Under the pieces are notes generated by a model that saw only the letters and a program-made list of their open reading frames with translations, ran no database searches and was not told the origin of the DNA. From assembly GCF_003314435.2 (NCBI RefSeq), contig NZ_QNVY02000002.1, positions 620,001-684,000 on the forward strand: DNA of 64,000 nucleotides. The letters are read 5' to 3'. Below, one piece after another: positions 18,282-28,703 of the stretch. The position numbers and the translations under genes are program-made. How positions within the stretch are numbered: the stretch's first letter is position 1; every line of letters starts with the position of its first letter. The DNA comes from Flavobacterium petrolei (GTDB taxonomy: Bacteria > Bacteroidota > Bacteroidia > Flavobacteriales > Flavobacteriaceae).

Positions 18282-19610
18282 ATGAATCACAAAACCGACA
18301 TAAAATACCGAAAAGAATCTCTTAAAAAATTATTACATGTCATCACAAAACATGAAGAGGAAATTATTAAGGCGTTGTATGATGATTTTAAAAAACCTGC
18401 TTTTGAAGCCGTTTTAACTGAAACTAATTACGTTATCAGTGATTTGAAAGAAACGATAAAAAACATCGATTCTTGGGCGAAGCCAAAAAAGGTTTTCCCT
18501 TCATTTTTAAATTTCCCTTCTTCTGATTACGTATACAGTGAACCTTATGGCAATGTTTTAATCCTTTCGCCTTGGAATTATCCGTTTCAATTGGCTTTAT
18601 GTCCACTTGTCGCCGCTATTGCTGCTGGGAATAAAGTGACTTTAAAACCTTCTGAACTAACCCCGAATACGTCAAATATTATAGTAAAAATAATCACTGA
18701 AACTTTTCCGGTAAAGGATGTTGTTGTCATTACTGGAGACGCCACTATTGCAGCAAATTTGTTAAGCAAACGCTGGGATTATATTTTTTTTACGGGAAGT
18801 GTCGCTGTTGGAAAAATTGTAGCAAAGGCTGCAGCCGAAAATCTAACGCCGGTAACACTGGAATTAGGCGGAAAAAGCCCTTGCATTGTTGATGAAACAG
18901 CCAATTTAGAATTAAGTGCCCGCCGCATTGTTTGGGGAAAAATCATAAACGCAGGACAAACCTGCGTGGCTCCTGATTATATTTTGGTACACCATAAAAT
19001 GAAAGATACTTTGGTGAAATTTCTTATCCAGGAAATTGAAAAAGCATTGGGAGCAAATCCAGAAGAATCTCCGGACTTTGCCCGAATTATTAACCTGAAA
19101 AACTGGCAGCGTCAATTGAGTTTATTAGAAAATCAGAAAATACTTTTTGGTGGACAATCAAACCCAGATTCGCTATACCTCGCTCCTACTTTACTGGACG
19201 AACCCAAAATGGACAGTCTAGTTATGAAAGAAGAAATTTTTGGACCGATACTCCCGATACTTTCCTATGAAACTAAATCAGATATTGATGCAATAATTTC
19301 GAGCTTCGAAAAACCATTATCCTTCTATTTATTTTCCCAAAACAAATCTTTTATCGATGAAGTCATCCACAAATATTCGTTCGGTGGTGGTTGTATTAAT
19401 GACACCGTAATTCATCTGGTAAACAATCGACTTCCTTTTGGTGGAGTTGGAAATTCCGGAATGGGTGCGTATCATGGAAAATTAAGTTTTGATATTTTTT
19501 CCCATAAAAAAGCGATTGTAAAAAAAGGAACTTGGCTTGATTTACAACTGCGTTATGCACCCTATAAAGACAAATTAAAAACCATTCAAAAACTCTTAAA
19601 ATGGTTGTAA
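18282..19610 (+). CDS. Aldehyde dehydrogenase (class 3-like)
   Basis: This 442-residue NAD(P)-dependent aldehyde dehydrogenase shows SPWNYPFQL and KPSELTP (cofactor-binding region), FTGSVAVGK (the Rossmann loop), TLELGGKSP with the general base Glu194, and NAGQTCVAPD with the catalytic Cys228. KEEIFGPILP and PFGGVGNSGMGAYHGK mark the C-terminal part. Short length, WNYP and the GMGAYHGK ending place it with class 3/fatty aldehyde dehydrogenases. There is no signal peptide. The nitroreductase start lies within the last codons of this gene (10-base overlap), so the two are translationally coupled and may act in the same aldehyde or quinone detoxification response. Confidence 0.93.
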   Translation: MNHKTDIKYRKESLKKLLHVITKHEEEIIKALYDDFKKPAFEAVLTETNYVISDLKETIKNIDSWAKPKKVFPSFLNFPSSDYVYSEPYGNVLILSPWNYPFQLALCPLVAAIAAGNKVTLKPSELTPNTSNIIVKIITETFPVKDVVVITGDATIAANLLSKRWDYIFFTGSVAVGKIVAKAAAENLTPVTLELGGKSPCIVDETANLELSARRIVWGKIINAGQTCVAPDYILVHHKMKDTLVKFLIQEIEKALGANPEESPDFARIINLKNWQRQLSLLENQKILFGGQSNPDSLYLAPTLLDEPKMDSLVMKEEIFGPILPILSYETKSDIDAIISSFEKPLSFYLFSQNKSFIDEVIHKYSFGGGCINDTVIHLVNNRLPFGGVGNSGMGAYHGKLSFDIFSHKKAIVKKGTWLDLQLRYAPYKDKLKTIQKLLKWL

Positions 19611-20338
19611 CCAATGAAAAATCAGTAAGCGAAGCCATAAAATACAGACGCTCGGTTCGGGTCTTTAAAAATGAAGCTATTGATACTGAAAAAGTAAAAG
19701 AATGTATTCAATTAGCGGCGCTCGCACCCACAAGCAGTAATATGCAACTTTGGGAATTTTATCATGTTGTCTCCCCTGAAGTAATTCAAAAAATAGCCAA
19801 AGCAAGTTTTGACCAAAATGCAGCTAAAACAGCTCAGCAATTGGTAATTGTAGTGGCGAGGAAGGATTTATGGCGCAAGAGAGTGCAATCGAATATTGAT
19901 TATTTGAAAAATCAATACGGCAATAAACCCGAAGCAGCGTATTCCAAAAGAGAGAAATTTGCATTGAATTATTATCAGAAAATTATTCCGGCACTTTATT
20001 TTGATTTTTTAGGAATTATCGGAATGATAAAGTTCGTTGTTTTTCAAGTCATTGGAATATTCAAACCTATTTACAGACAAGCGCGACAAAGCGACATGCG
20101 TATTGTAGCTCACAAAAGTGCTGGACTCGCTGCGCAGAATTTTATGATCAGTATGGCCGCAATCAATTATGACACGTGTCCCATGGAAGGTTTTGATTCG
20201 CTGAGAATTAAAAAAATATTACATTTACCCGCTTCCGCAGAAATCAACATGATTTTAGGCTGCGGTATCAGAGACGAAAATGGTGTTTATGGAGAACGAT
20301 TCCGAATCCCATTTGAAGAAACTTATTTTAAAATATAA
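19601..20338 (+). CDS. Nitroreductase family protein
   Basis: This 245-residue protein has the nitroreductase fold: SVSEAIKYRRSVRVF (FMN-binding RRSVR), APTSSNMQLWEFY, a long insertion with hydrophobic residues (about 125-155, LYFDFLGIIGMIKFVVFQVIGIF), KSAGLAAQNFMISMAA and MILGCGIRDENGVYGERFR. Family members reduce nitro compounds, quinones or flavins using NAD(P)H; the substrate is unknown. The hydrophobic insertion could contact a membrane or cover the active site. The gene overlaps the aldehyde dehydrogenase by 10 bases. The membrane protein that follows starts 20 bases later. Confidence 0.88.
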   Translation: MVVTNEKSVSEAIKYRRSVRVFKNEAIDTEKVKECIQLAALAPTSSNMQLWEFYHVVSPEVIQKIAKASFDQNAAKTAQQLVIVVARKDLWRKRVQSNIDYLKNQYGNKPEAAYSKREKFALNYYQKIIPALYFDFLGIIGMIKFVVFQVIGIFKPIYRQARQSDMRIVAHKSAGLAAQNFMISMAAINYDTCPMEGFDSLRIKKILHLPASAEINMILGCGIRDENGVYGERFRIPFEETYFKI

Positions 20339-20358
20339 TTAATCAATATATAAACCAA

Positions 20359-21147
20359 ATGAACAAAACTACACAAAACCGAATTTCAGAAATAAAACAA
20401 GATGGCTACAATTTAGATTTTGGCAATGTTTTTAATCACGCTTTCGAAAATTATAAAAAGATTGCACTGTATGGCGGTTTGATATTTTTCGTCTTCTTTG
20501 TTCTGCTTAGTATATTAGGATTTGGAATAGTGATGTCAATATTTGGAGCACCAACAGTTTTAGATTTTTTAAAACCGGAAAATTTAAAACTGGAGGAAAT
20601 TGCCTTACCTACGCTGCTACTGATTACAGGAATTTCAGCACTTATTTCAAGTTTATTTAGTCCATTCACAGCGGGATTACTAAAAATGGCTTATTGCGCA
20701 GAAAGAGATGAAGAGTTTCATGTCTCTACTATGTTTGAATTTTTCAAAGCTCCCTATTTCAAGGAACTTTTTGTAGCAACATTTCTCATATCTATTACAA
20801 GTTCCATCATTTCCACGATAATAAATTATGCACAAATACCTGCACTTGGTTTTATTGTTACTGTGACCGTATCGTTATTTACGATGTTAATGATTCCGTT
20901 AATTATTTTTGGAAATTTAAAAGCGGTAGAAGCAATAGAAACTAGCATTTTACTGGTTTCTAAACAACCATTAGTACTACTGGGATTAATCGTTATTGGA
21001 ACGATTGGAGTGCTGGTAGGTTTTATAGGATGTTGTATTGGGATATTTTTCACATTACCTTTTATGTACTCCTTATACTATGCTATTTACAGCGAAATAA
21101 TAGGTTTTGAAAATGAAAGCGAAATTGAATTTCAAGAAAAAATATAA
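20359..21147 (+). CDS. Multi-pass membrane protein of unknown function
   Basis: This 262-residue protein has a soluble N-terminus of about 35 residues (LDFGNVFNHAFENYKKIALYGG) followed by about six membrane segments, including GGLIFFVFFVLLSILGFGI, LPTLLLITGISALISSLF and VLLGLIVIGTIGVLVGFIGCCIGIFF. The layout (F-N-H-A-F-ENYK before the first helix, FTAGLLKMAY after the third) resembles DUF975-like or glycerophosphodiesterase membrane-domain proteins. Relatives in flavobacteria are sometimes labelled beta-carotene monooxygenase, a label with no visible support here. It is the third gene of a possible operon with the dehydrogenase and nitroreductase, closed by a terminator. Confidence 0.72.
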   Translation: MNKTTQNRISEIKQDGYNLDFGNVFNHAFENYKKIALYGGLIFFVFFVLLSILGFGIVMSIFGAPTVLDFLKPENLKLEEIALPTLLLITGISALISSLFSPFTAGLLKMAYCAERDEEFHVSTMFEFFKAPYFKELFVATFLISITSSIISTIINYAQIPALGFIVTVTVSLFTMLMIPLIIFGNLKAVEAIETSILLVSKQPLVLLGLIVIGTIGVLVGFIGCCIGIFFTLPFMYSLYYAIYSEIIGFENESEIEFQEKI

Positions 21148-21175
21148 AAATTAAGAATTACTTTTTTGAATAAAG

Positions 21176-21209
21176 ACCAAACAGAAATTTAAATCTGTTT
21201 TGGTTTTTA
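21176..21209 (+). terminator. Intrinsic terminator after the membrane protein
   Basis: The hairpin pairs 21176-21185 with 21194-21204 (one bulged T) around an AT-rich loop and continues into T's. Confidence 0.75.
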
Positions 21210-21288
21210 TTTGATTTTTTTTGCTACATTGAACACCAAAAGTTAGAGCCCAAGATCTACTCTTTAGAAACCTCATAAAAAAATTACT

Positions 21289-24200
21289 ATGTTGTGGTAC
21301 TGTGGACTGCTGACTATTCTCAACTCAAAATTTATTTTATTTTGGGCTTATAATTTTTTCCCTATGAGTAATCTTTTATTGATTGCTATACCCATTTTAT
21401 TTGTGTTCATAATCTATGAAGTATATAAAATAAAATCAACTTTAAAGAGTAAGCTATTAGAAAATGGTAGGGACACCGTTTTAAAAAATAAAGAATACCA
21501 ACTGTATCTTCTTTTTCTAGGTATCATAATTCCTTCAATTGAAATCATCTTTGAGATTTTTAAAATTAGACCTAAAAGTTTAATATTAGCTAACTGTACT
21601 ATTGGTTTATTTCTGCTAATTCTCTACATGCTAAGCACTAAATATGCCATTATTTTTAAACATATTAAAGAAATATTCATCAGTTTATTTCTTTTCTACT
21701 TTGTTTTTATTTCTAGAAATCTGATTTATTCTCCAACAGATACAATTCCTATTGTAGGCTTTATAGTTTCCTTTTTCTTTTCGTACAACATTTTAAAACC
21801 TACAAAACTATATTGGTTTTTCGTAACCGCAGTCTTTACATTCTTTTTGGTTATTTTTTTATTAGAATTGGTCCCTATAGAAACTAGCATTGCGCTTGCC
21901 ACCTATTCATTCATAATATTGATTATCAACTACATTCATTACATTTCGTTACTGAATCTTGAAATTGAAATGCGTTTCAACAATCAAATCATTAATAAAG
22001 GAAATTCGCTTATTCTGGCCACTAACAAAAAAGGTGAAATTGTATTTTGTAGTGAAAATGTAAAAACAATTTTAGGTTATTCTGTAGAGGAAGTTATGGG
22101 ATTAGGGTATTGGAAAGTTACTGAAGATAGCGAATTTTTTGGTGAAGAATACCATAAAACATTTAAAGACGATCATATATTTATTCGAAAACTGAAATGT
22201 AAAAATGGTGAATTCAAACACATCCAATGGAACGATAAGAAATTTTCGAATGATTTGATAATTGGAATTGGACAGGATGTAACCAATGAAATTCAAATTC
22301 AAAATCAGTATAAATATCTAATTCAAAATGCAATCGATCTTATTTATGAAGTCGATACTATTGGAAATTTTATATTTGTGAATGACTTTACAATTAAATT
22401 ACTGGGTTATGAAAATGAGGAATTAATAAATCGACATTACTCTGATTTTATTCGGAAAGATTATGTTAGCAGCATCAGAGATTTTTATCAAAATTTGTTG
22501 GAAAAGGAAAATTACTTTCCAACAATTGAATTTCCCTTACTAAAAGAGAACGGAGAAGAATTATGGGTTTCACAGAAAGTGATTATTCGTAGAAATGATC
22601 TTGGAAAAATAGTTGCTTATTCCGGGATTGCTCGAGATATAACTAAGTTTAAAGATATAGAAATTGAAAATAAAGCGCGGCAGGAAAAAATAGAAAAATA
22701 CAACGAAACGATTAAACGATTATCAACAACCAACTTTAGCAACTACAAAAATCTAGATGTTAGTGTAATGCAAATCCTAGAATCCGCTGCTAGAGTTACC
22801 AGATGCAATCGTGTAAGTTATTGGAAATATGCCAATGACATCTTAACATGTGAAAACCAATATGAATTAGAAGCTAATTCTTTCAGTAGAGGCGTTGTTC
22901 TTAAAAAAGAAAATTACCCAATTTATTTTGAACTGATAAAAAGCAGAAAACAAATTTGTGCTCCTGACGTATTCAGCAAATATGGACTATCAGAATTCAC
23001 TGAAAATTATTTTTTAGAGTATGATATAAAGTCAATACTTGATATTCCATTTTTTATTAATGGGGAACTCATTGGCGTATTGTGTCTTGAGGCTACCAAA
23101 TCAAAAATAAATTGGGATAATGAAGACATTAATTTTGCAAGATCAATCTCTGATATTATTTCACTAACCATGATTTCACAAAGTCGCTATGAAACTGAAA
23201 AGAAATTAGAATACAAAAGCGAACTTTTGTCTGCAATGGCGCTTTGCACGGAGAAATTTTTGAACAGTAATGACTTCAACGATATTTTCTCGGATGTCCT
23301 TATTATTATGGGACAAGCGACCAAATCACATCGTGCGTATTACTATGAAAACGATGCAAATACGGGATTAATAAGTCAAAAATACCGATGGATTATCAAC
23401 AATATTAAATTGACAGAGAACAATATTAAACTTCAAAACTTACCGCATGATTTTTTTGAAGAGCTACTAACACCGCTTTTGAATAACAAAATCTATAAAG
23501 CAATAATTCCGAAAATTGAAAATCTATCGCTTCGAAACAAATTAATTAATGTAGATGTAATTTCAATTATCTTATTTCCAATTTTCGTTAAAAATAAATT
23601 TCACGGATTTTTAGGGTTTGACGACACACAAAACGAAAGAGCCTGGTCTGAAGATGAGGTGAATATTTTACAAACATTAGCCAGTAATATTGCGTCATCT
23701 ATTGAACGTATTACAAACGAGACCGCAATTTATGAAAGTGAAGAAAAATTTAGATTATTGGCTAATAATATTCCCGGAACGGTATATTTATCGAACTACG
23801 ATGAAAATAATACTAAAATTTACATCAATGATGAAATTGAAAAACTTACTGGATACCCCAAATCAGAATTCCTAAATCACCACTTATCTTTCATAGATTT
23901 AATTCATCCCGAAGATAAAGCGAACGCTATTGCTGCTCAAAAAAATGCGATAGACCGTAAAATCCCTGTCCACTTAACGTTCCGAATTATTCATAAAGAC
24001 AATCGCGTGGTTTGGGTAGAAGAATTTGGCGATACCATATACAAAGATGGAAAAATTGTTTTTTTAGAAGGAATTTTTATTGACATTACCGAGAGAAAAC
24101 AAGCCGAAACCGTAGTCCAGGAGAAAGAATTAGCCGAAGCTGCCAACAAAGCAAAATCAGAATTCCTGGCTAATATGAGTCATGAGATTAGAACGCCTTT

Positions 24201-25299
24201 AAACGGGATTATCGGTTTTACGGATTTATTGATGAAAACTAATCTTGGAGTAACACAGCATAAATATATGACTACCATCAGTCAATCGGCACACTCCTTG
24301 CTAGACATTATCAATGATATTCTGGATTTCTCCAAAATTGAAGCCGGAAAATTGGATTTGTACATTGAAAAATATGATATCAATGAAATGCTCGCTCAAG
24401 TAATCGATTTAATTTTATATGAATCCAATCAAAAAAATTTAAAACTGGAACTCAATATTGCAGCAGATACACCAAAATATTTATGGCTGGATAGCGTTCG
24501 ATTGAAACAGATTTTGATTAATTTATTGGCGAATGCCGTAAAATTTACAGAAAGAGGCGCAATAAAATTAGAGGTGTCAGTGATAGAGAAAATAGATGAT
24601 TTCAAAGCTACTATTCGCTTTGCGGTTATCGATACCGGAATTGGAATATTAGAACAAAACAAAAAGAAAATATTTAAAGCATTCTCACAGGAAGACAGTT
24701 CCACAACAAGAAAATTTGGTGGTACTGGACTGGGATTAACGATTTCAAACCAATTATTAGGATTAATGAACAGTCATTTGCAATTAGAAAGTACAATAGA
24801 TTTAGGCAGCACTTTTTATTTTGATTTAACACTAAAGACAAGCGATGAAGCTTCGACAACGTTCAGTTTACACGACACTGATTTTGATTCTATTAACAAA
24901 ATAGCAGTCCAAACTAATCATCAAGCTAAAAAAGTTACTGTATTAATTGTGGAGGATAACAAAGTGAATATGTTACTGCTGAAAACAATCATTAAAAATT
25001 TGCCCGTACCTACCACAATTTATGAAGCACTAAACGGTCAGTTAGCAATAGAACAATTTGAAACAATTCACCCTGATATTATTTTTATGGACATCCAAAT
25101 GCCTGTCATGAATGGTTATGAAGCGACAGAAATCATTCGGAATTTAAAATCAGGACAGAACGTACCTATAATTGCAATAACTGCCGGTACGGAAAAAGAA
25201 GAAAAGGAAAAATGTCTTAATGCAGGAATGAGTGATTACATTCCAAAACCAATAATTAAAGGAATTATTGAAGAAACATTTCTGAAATGGGTACATTGA
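21289..25299 (+). CDS. Membrane-bound hybrid sensor histidine kinase (7TM-like, PAS, PAS, GAF, GAF, PAS, HisKA, HATPase, REC)
   Basis: This is a 1336-residue hybrid kinase. About seven hydrophobic helices occupy residues 25-225. They are followed by two PAS domains (about 235-335 and 340-455), two GAF domains (about 480-640 and 655-815) and a third PAS with a PAC motif (825-945, ending [11 protein letters not shown]). The kinase core has the H-box [12 protein letters not shown] (phospho-His965), the N-box [17 protein letters not shown] and [13 protein letters not shown]-terminal receiver carries VLIVEDN, the phospho-acceptor in [11 protein letters not shown] (Asp1268) and the conserved Lys in YIPKPI. 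The start is uncertain: the Met at 21364 begins a cleaner N-terminus. The signal sensed and the output partner are unknown; no separate regulator or DNA-binding output is adjacent. Confidence 0.93.
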   Translation: MLWYCGLLTILNSKFILFWAYNFFPMSNLLLIAIPILFVFIIYEVYKIKSTLKSKLLENGRDTVLKNKEYQLYLLFLGIIIPSIEIIFEIFKIRPKSLILANCTIGLFLLILYMLSTKYAIIFKHIKEIFISLFLFYFVFISRNLIYSPTDTIPIVGFIVSFFFSYNILKPTKLYWFFVTAVFTFFLVIFLLELVPIETSIALATYSFIILIINYIHYISLLNLEIEMRFNNQIINKGNSLILATNKKGEIVFCSENVKTILGYSVEEVMGLGYWKVTEDSEFFGEEYHKTFKDDHIFIRKLKCKNGEFKHIQWNDKKFSNDLIIGIGQDVTNEIQIQNQYKYLIQNAIDLIYEVDTIGNFIFVNDFTIKLLGYENEELINRHYSDFIRKDYVSSIRDFYQNLLEKENYFPTIEFPLLKENGEELWVSQKVIIRRNDLGKIVAYSGIARDITKFKDIEIENKARQEKIEKYNETIKRLSTTNFSNYKNLDVSVMQILESAARVTRCNRVSYWKYANDILTCENQYELEANSFSRGVVLKKENYPIYFELIKSRKQICAPDVFSKYGLSEFTENYFLEYDIKSILDIPFFINGELIGVLCLEATKSKINWDNEDINFARSISDIISLTMISQSRYETEKKLEYKSELLSAMALCTEKFLNSNDFNDIFSDVLIIMGQATKSHRAYYYENDANTGLISQKYRWIINNIKLTENNIKLQNLPHDFFEELLTPLLNNKIYKAIIPKIENLSLRNKLINVDVISIILFPIFVKNKFHGFLGFDDTQNERAWSEDEVNILQTLASNIASSIERITNETAIYESEEKFRLLANNIPGTVYLSNYDENNTKIYINDEIEKLTGYPKSEFLNHHLSFIDLIHPEDKANAIAAQKNAIDRKIPVHLTFRIIHKDNRVVWVEEFGDTIYKDGKIVFLEGIFIDITERKQAETVVQEKELAEAANKAKSEFLANMSHEIRTPLNGIIGFTDLLMKTNLGVTQHKYMTTISQSAHSLLDIINDILDFSKIEAGKLDLYIEKYDINEMLAQVIDLILYESNQKNLKLELNIAADTPKYLWLDSVRLKQILINLLANAVKFTERGAIKLEVSVIEKIDDFKATIRFAVIDTGIGILEQNKKKIFKAFSQEDSSTTRKFGGTGLGLTISNQLLGLMNSHLQLESTIDLGSTFYFDLTLKTSDEASTTFSLHDTDFDSINKIAVQTNHQAKKVTVLIVEDNKVNMLLLKTIIKNLPVPTTIYEALNGQLAIEQFETIHPDIIFMDIQMPVMNGYEATEIIRNLKSGQNVPIIAITAGTEKEEKEKCLNAGMSDYIPKPIIKGIIEETFLKWVH

Positions 25300-25337
25300 C
25301 CTAAATTTAAAAAGTATAATAATACTTAAAAATAAAG

Positions 25338-25345
25338 TAATTTTG
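25338..25345 (+). promoter_or_regulatory. -7 promoter box (TAATTTTG) for the metallopeptidase
   Basis: A perfect TAnnTTTG lies 39 bases before the ATG of the YpfJ-type peptidase. No -33 TTG at normal spacing is visible. Confidence 0.45.
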
Positions 25346-25384
25346 TAGTACAAAGGTTTATTAACAATTAAAAAACAACAGATT

Positions 25385-26245
25385 ATGAAATGGAGTGGCA
25401 GACGTTCAAGTGAAAATTTTGAAGACCGAAGAGGAATGTCCTCTGGAGGAAAAACAATTGTAGGAGGTGGAATTATAGGTATAATTATCTTGTTATTGAA
25501 TGTTTTTGGTGGAGAAAATGCACAAATGCTGACGCCAATTTTAGAACAAATGAATCAAGGAAATAGCGCTCCTACTGAACAAAGAGACCTAACCGCCACC
25601 GAAATTGAAGAAGGCAAATTCATAGAAGCTATATTAGTAGATACGGAGGATGTTTGGGGAAAAATATTTCAGCAGAATAACATGCAGTATGAAAGACCAA
25701 ATTTAGTATTGTTCAACCAGGCTGTGGAAACGGAGTGCGGTAATGCTACCTCTGCTTCGGGACCTTTTTATTGTCCGGCTGACCAGAAAGTATATATGGA
25801 TTTAACATTTTTTGAGGAACTGAAAACTAAATTTGGAGCTGAAGGTGGCGATTTTGCTACAGCCTATGTAATCGCTCACGAGATTGGTCATCACGTGCAA
25901 ACGTTGTTAGGCACTTCTGCTAAAATGAGACAAATGCAAGAAGGAAAAAGCCAGGCTGAAGCCAATAAATTATCGGTTGCTCTGGAATTGCAAGCTGATT
26001 TTTATGCGGGTGTTTGGACGCATTACAATCAAAAAATGAATAATTTCTTGGAAGAAGGTGATATTGATGAAGCTTTAAGTGCGGCTCACGCAGTTGGTGA
26101 TGATGCAATTCAATCTAAAATTCAAGGACACATTGTTCCGGAGTCCTTTACACACGGAACTTCGGCACAACGAAAAGCATGGTTTATGAAAGGGTATAAA
26201 TCCGGTGACATCAATCAAGGCGATACTTTTGCAGAAATAAGATAA
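25385..26245 (+). CDS. Neutral zinc metallopeptidase, YpfJ family
   Basis: This 286-residue protein begins MKWSGRRSSENFEDRRG, the family's typical N-terminus, followed by a Gly-rich membrane helix (about residues 22-42). The catalytic domain includes ETECGNATSASGPFYCP and the zinc motif AHEIGHH (His165, Glu166, His169), then ELQADFYAGVW with the third ligand region, and ends DTFAEIR. The domain most likely faces the periplasm. Members of this family are common but their substrates are unknown. The gene is monocistronic, with a promoter box before it and a strong terminator after it. Confidence 0.92.
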   Translation: MKWSGRRSSENFEDRRGMSSGGKTIVGGGIIGIIILLLNVFGGENAQMLTPILEQMNQGNSAPTEQRDLTATEIEEGKFIEAILVDTEDVWGKIFQQNNMQYERPNLVLFNQAVETECGNATSASGPFYCPADQKVYMDLTFFEELKTKFGAEGGDFATAYVIAHEIGHHVQTLLGTSAKMRQMQEGKSQAEANKLSVALELQADFYAGVWTHYNQKMNNFLEEGDIDEALSAAHAVGDDAIQSKIQGHIVPESFTHGTSAQRKAWFMKGYKSGDINQGDTFAEIR

Positions 26246-26266
26246 ATTTCAAATCAATAAGAATTT

Positions 26267-26297
26267 AAAAAATCGGGATATAGTCCCGATTTTTTTG
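26267..26297 (+). terminator. Intrinsic terminator after the YpfJ-type peptidase
   Basis: A perfect 12-bp stem (26267-26278 with 26284-26295) around a 5-nt loop, with core ATCGGGA/TCCCGAT, ends in a T run. Confidence 0.9.
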
Positions 26298-26350
26298 TGC
26301 TTACATTTAAACAAATCGAGGCAATCAAAAGCACATCGGAAAATTAACAG

Positions 26351-26358
26351 TACCTTTG
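26351..26358 (+). promoter_or_regulatory. -7 promoter box (TACCTTTG) for the DEAD-box helicase
   Basis: TACCTTTG followed by CGCCC is a perfect TAnnTTTG match. It would place transcription start about 45 bases before the ATG and leave room for the hairpin at 26389-26407. Confidence 0.55.
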
Positions 26359-26388
26359 CGCCCAATTAAAAAAGTAACCTAAATAATA

Positions 26389-26407
26389 GTGTTTACTTTA
26401 TAAACAC
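26389..26407 (+). promoter_or_regulatory. 5'-UTR hairpin directly before the rhlE start codon
   Basis: GTGTTTA and TAAACAC form a perfect 7-bp stem with a 5-nt loop that ends 5 bases before the ATG. It would sit where the ribosome loads. With no Shine-Dalgarno sequence present, opening this stem could control translation. Confidence 0.5.
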
Positions 26408-26412
26408 CATTT

Positions 26413-27702
26413 ATGTCATTTAACTCATTAGGTTTATCTGATGCTTTACTTAAAGCCATCAGCAAAAAAGGGTACACAACTCCCTCTCCAATTCAACAAA
26501 AAGCAATTCCCCCAATATTAGAAGGTAAAGATGTTTTGGCATCTGCACAAACAGGAACAGGAAAAACAGCCGGTTTTACATTACCTATTTTACAAATATT
26601 ATCACAAGGTCAACAATTGCGACAAAGACCTATTCGCGCCTTAATATTGACACCAACCAGAGAATTAGCCGCACAAATATTAGCCAATATCAAGGAATAC
26701 AGTGTATTTTTAGACCTGAAAAGCACCGTTATTTTTGGTGGTGTAAATCAGAATCCCCAGGTAACGCAATTGCGTCAGGGTGTCGATATTTTAGTCGCCA
26801 CTCCAGGTCGGTTAATCGATTTGCAAAACCAAGGTTTAATATCACTTGCCAAAGTTGAAATCTTAGTTTTAGATGAAGCTGACCGTATGCTAGACATGGG
26901 TTTCGTACGAGACATTGAGCGCATTATAAAAGTATTGCCTACAAAAAGACAAAACTTGATGTTTTCGGCAACCTTCTCAACAGACATCAAGAAATTGGCG
27001 ATGGGCATTTTACACCATCCCGTTCATGTAGAAGCAACTCCGGAAAATACCACCGTCGATGCTATTACTCAAATAATATATCCTGTTGCCAAAGAGAAAA
27101 AAACGGAACTGATCATTAAATTGATTACAGAAGGAAACTGGAAACAAATTTTGGTTTTTACCCGTACCAAACAAGGCGCCAATAAACTGACAGAAAGCAT
27201 GATTAGTGCCGGAATCAAAGCAGCTGCCATTCACGGAAATAAAGGGCAAGGCGCACGAACCAAAGCCTTGGCAGGGTTCAAAGACGGAAGTCTTACCGCT
27301 TTAGTCGCTACCGATATTGCGGCCAGAGGTCTGGATATTCCATTGTTGCCGCATGTGGTCAATTTTGAATTGCCTAACATTCCTGAAGATTACGTCCACC
27401 GAATTGGTCGTACCGGAAGAGCTGGTGCAAATGGTGAAGCTATTTCGCTATTCAGTCCGGATGAAACGGTTTTTTTACGTGATATCGAAAAATTAGTAGG
27501 TTTAAATTTGCCTAAAGAAAACATAAAAGGTTTCGAACCCGATCCTAACGCTTCCAAAGAACCAATTAAACAAGGGCAAGGAAGACAACAACGCGATTCA
27601 ACTCCGCGAAAACCAAAAACTGACACTACAAACCGTAGCAGCAATAATAGTTTTGGTCCAAGACGCCCAAGTCAAAATAATGACCGACGTTCTAATAGAT
27701 AA
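26413..27702 (+). CDS. rhlE: DEAD-box ATP-dependent RNA helicase, RhlE-like
   Basis: This 429-residue helicase has the complete motif set: the Q-motif region ([13 protein letters not shown]), motif I AQTGTGKT (residues 45-52), PTRELA, TPGRL, motif II VLDEAD, motif III SAT, and in RecA domain 2 [12 protein letters not shown] and [11 protein letters not shown] disordered basic tail of about 55 residues, rich in Gln, Arg, Asn and Ser, follows the core, as is usual for RhlE-type enzymes in Bacteroidota. It is likely to unwind structured RNA in ribosome assembly or cold adaptation. The start is fixed by the [16 protein letters not shown] family N-terminus. A promoter box and a hairpin precede it. 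Confidence 0.93.
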   Translation: MSFNSLGLSDALLKAISKKGYTTPSPIQQKAIPPILEGKDVLASAQTGTGKTAGFTLPILQILSQGQQLRQRPIRALILTPTRELAAQILANIKEYSVFLDLKSTVIFGGVNQNPQVTQLRQGVDILVATPGRLIDLQNQGLISLAKVEILVLDEADRMLDMGFVRDIERIIKVLPTKRQNLMFSATFSTDIKKLAMGILHHPVHVEATPENTTVDAITQIIYPVAKEKKTELIIKLITEGNWKQILVFTRTKQGANKLTESMISAGIKAAAIHGNKGQGARTKALAGFKDGSLTALVATDIAARGLDIPLLPHVVNFELPNIPEDYVHRIGRTGRAGANGEAISLFSPDETVFLRDIEKLVGLNLPKENIKGFEPDPNASKEPIKQGQGRQQRDSTPRKPKTDTTNRSSNNSFGPRRPSQNNDRRSNR

Positions 27703-28043
27703 TTAATTTTTATTATTTTTTAGGAGCAGAACGAGTTCGTTTTTTTAGAACGTATTTCCCGCTATACATTACAAACCTTCTTAGAGCTGAACACCAGCTC
27801 TAAGAAGGTTTTTCATTTCAAACGTAGTTCACTGAACTCCAATTAAAATAAAAGCTAAGTGAAGTAATCGGGGCTATTGAGAGCGTTTTTACTTTCATAA
27901 TAGCACTTTTCTTTGAAAAACAAAGTCGCTCACGTTTATGGGGGGACAGTTTGCAAACCTACATATCTGTTTGAAGATACATATACTAGATATCTAGGAG
28001 TTCACATCCAACAACTGAATGTGCTGACTTTTTATTTAAAAAA
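27703..28043. other. Gene-free gap after rhlE
   Basis: No convincing reading frame is present. The gap holds a weak hairpin near 27730 (AACG/CGTT before T's), the strong hairpin at 27773-27811, a small CTTTG-A5-CAAAG hairpin at 27911-27925, and an unexplained stretch to 28030. It is the left flank of a lone orphan gene. Confidence 0.5.
27773..27815. terminator. Strong 17-bp hairpin terminator downstream of rhlE
   Basis: A perfect 17-bp stem (27773-27789 with 27795-27811) with a 5-nt AACAC loop is followed by T's. It is unusually long and perfect for a terminator and lies 70 bases beyond the rhlE stop. It may also stop transcription from the minus-strand gene. Confidence 0.8.
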
Positions 28044-28703
28044 TTATTTTTGTTCCTTAATAACAATTTCAGCTGTTTTTTGAGATTCATCTTTGTTGAT
28101 ATAGAATCTATCACCTGAATTATTTATTCTACCATCTAGCAGCATTCCAATAGAATTTATATTAGCTACTTTATAACCGAACTGAGTTAAACCTGAAATT
28201 ATTTGGTTTTTGTAATTTATACATTCTTGCGTGCTATTAACAAAGCTTAAATCAATTTTATAATCTAATGGAATATTCTGTTTAATGTATTCTAAGTCAT
28301 TATTTGTGACTTGTCTTGGTGCTTCTTTCTCATTGTAATTATTGTTTACTGTTTGATTACCATAATTTACCCCTGAATTAATTATACCGTTATTTACCCC
28401 TAAATTAGCTACATTAATATTTGCAATCGGAATTTTATTATTATCTGATTTCTTAGCGTGAATAACTTCTTGTTCTTTATCTTTTTGGATGACTGTTTTT
28501 TTATTTATAACAGTTTTGTTATCAATATTTTTATCTCTATTCACATAGTCACCATTTATATTAAATGTATTTCCTGATGTGGGAACTACATCCACTTTCT
28601 TATCGGCATTATACGCTAAAATGCCGCATATAATAGCTGCAATTTGAAAAAAACCCGCTAAAATCGTATAACTTAAACCCATATTTCGTTTAAAAAAATT
28701 CAT
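28044..28703 (-). CDS. Orphan membrane-anchored, Asn-rich protein of unknown function
   Basis: This 219-residue protein has a single membrane helix at about residues 9-30 (LSYTILAGFFQIAAIICGILAY). Next come short beta-like repeats with NTFNINGDYVNRDKNIDN (about 45-62), a Lys-rich linker, a second Asn/Val/Gly-rich patch (NINVANLGVNNG, SGVNYGNQTVNNNYNE) and a folded alpha/beta-looking C-terminus (about 135-219, ending TAEIVIKEQK). I know of no family for it. The NGDYVNRDK patch recalls the GDYVGRDK-like strands in some bacterial signalling and defence proteins, but this is a loose likeness. It stands alone between two gaps of more than 300 bases, which suggests an accessory insertion. Confidence 0.65.
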   Translation of the reverse strand: MNFFKRNMGLSYTILAGFFQIAAIICGILAYNADKKVDVVPTSGNTFNINGDYVNRDKNIDNKTVINKKTVIQKDKEQEVIHAKKSDNNKIPIANINVANLGVNNGIINSGVNYGNQTVNNNYNEKEAPRQVTNNDLEYIKQNIPLDYKIDLSFVNSTQECINYKNQIISGLTQFGYKVANINSIGMLLDGRINNSGDRFYINKDESQKTAEIVIKEQK

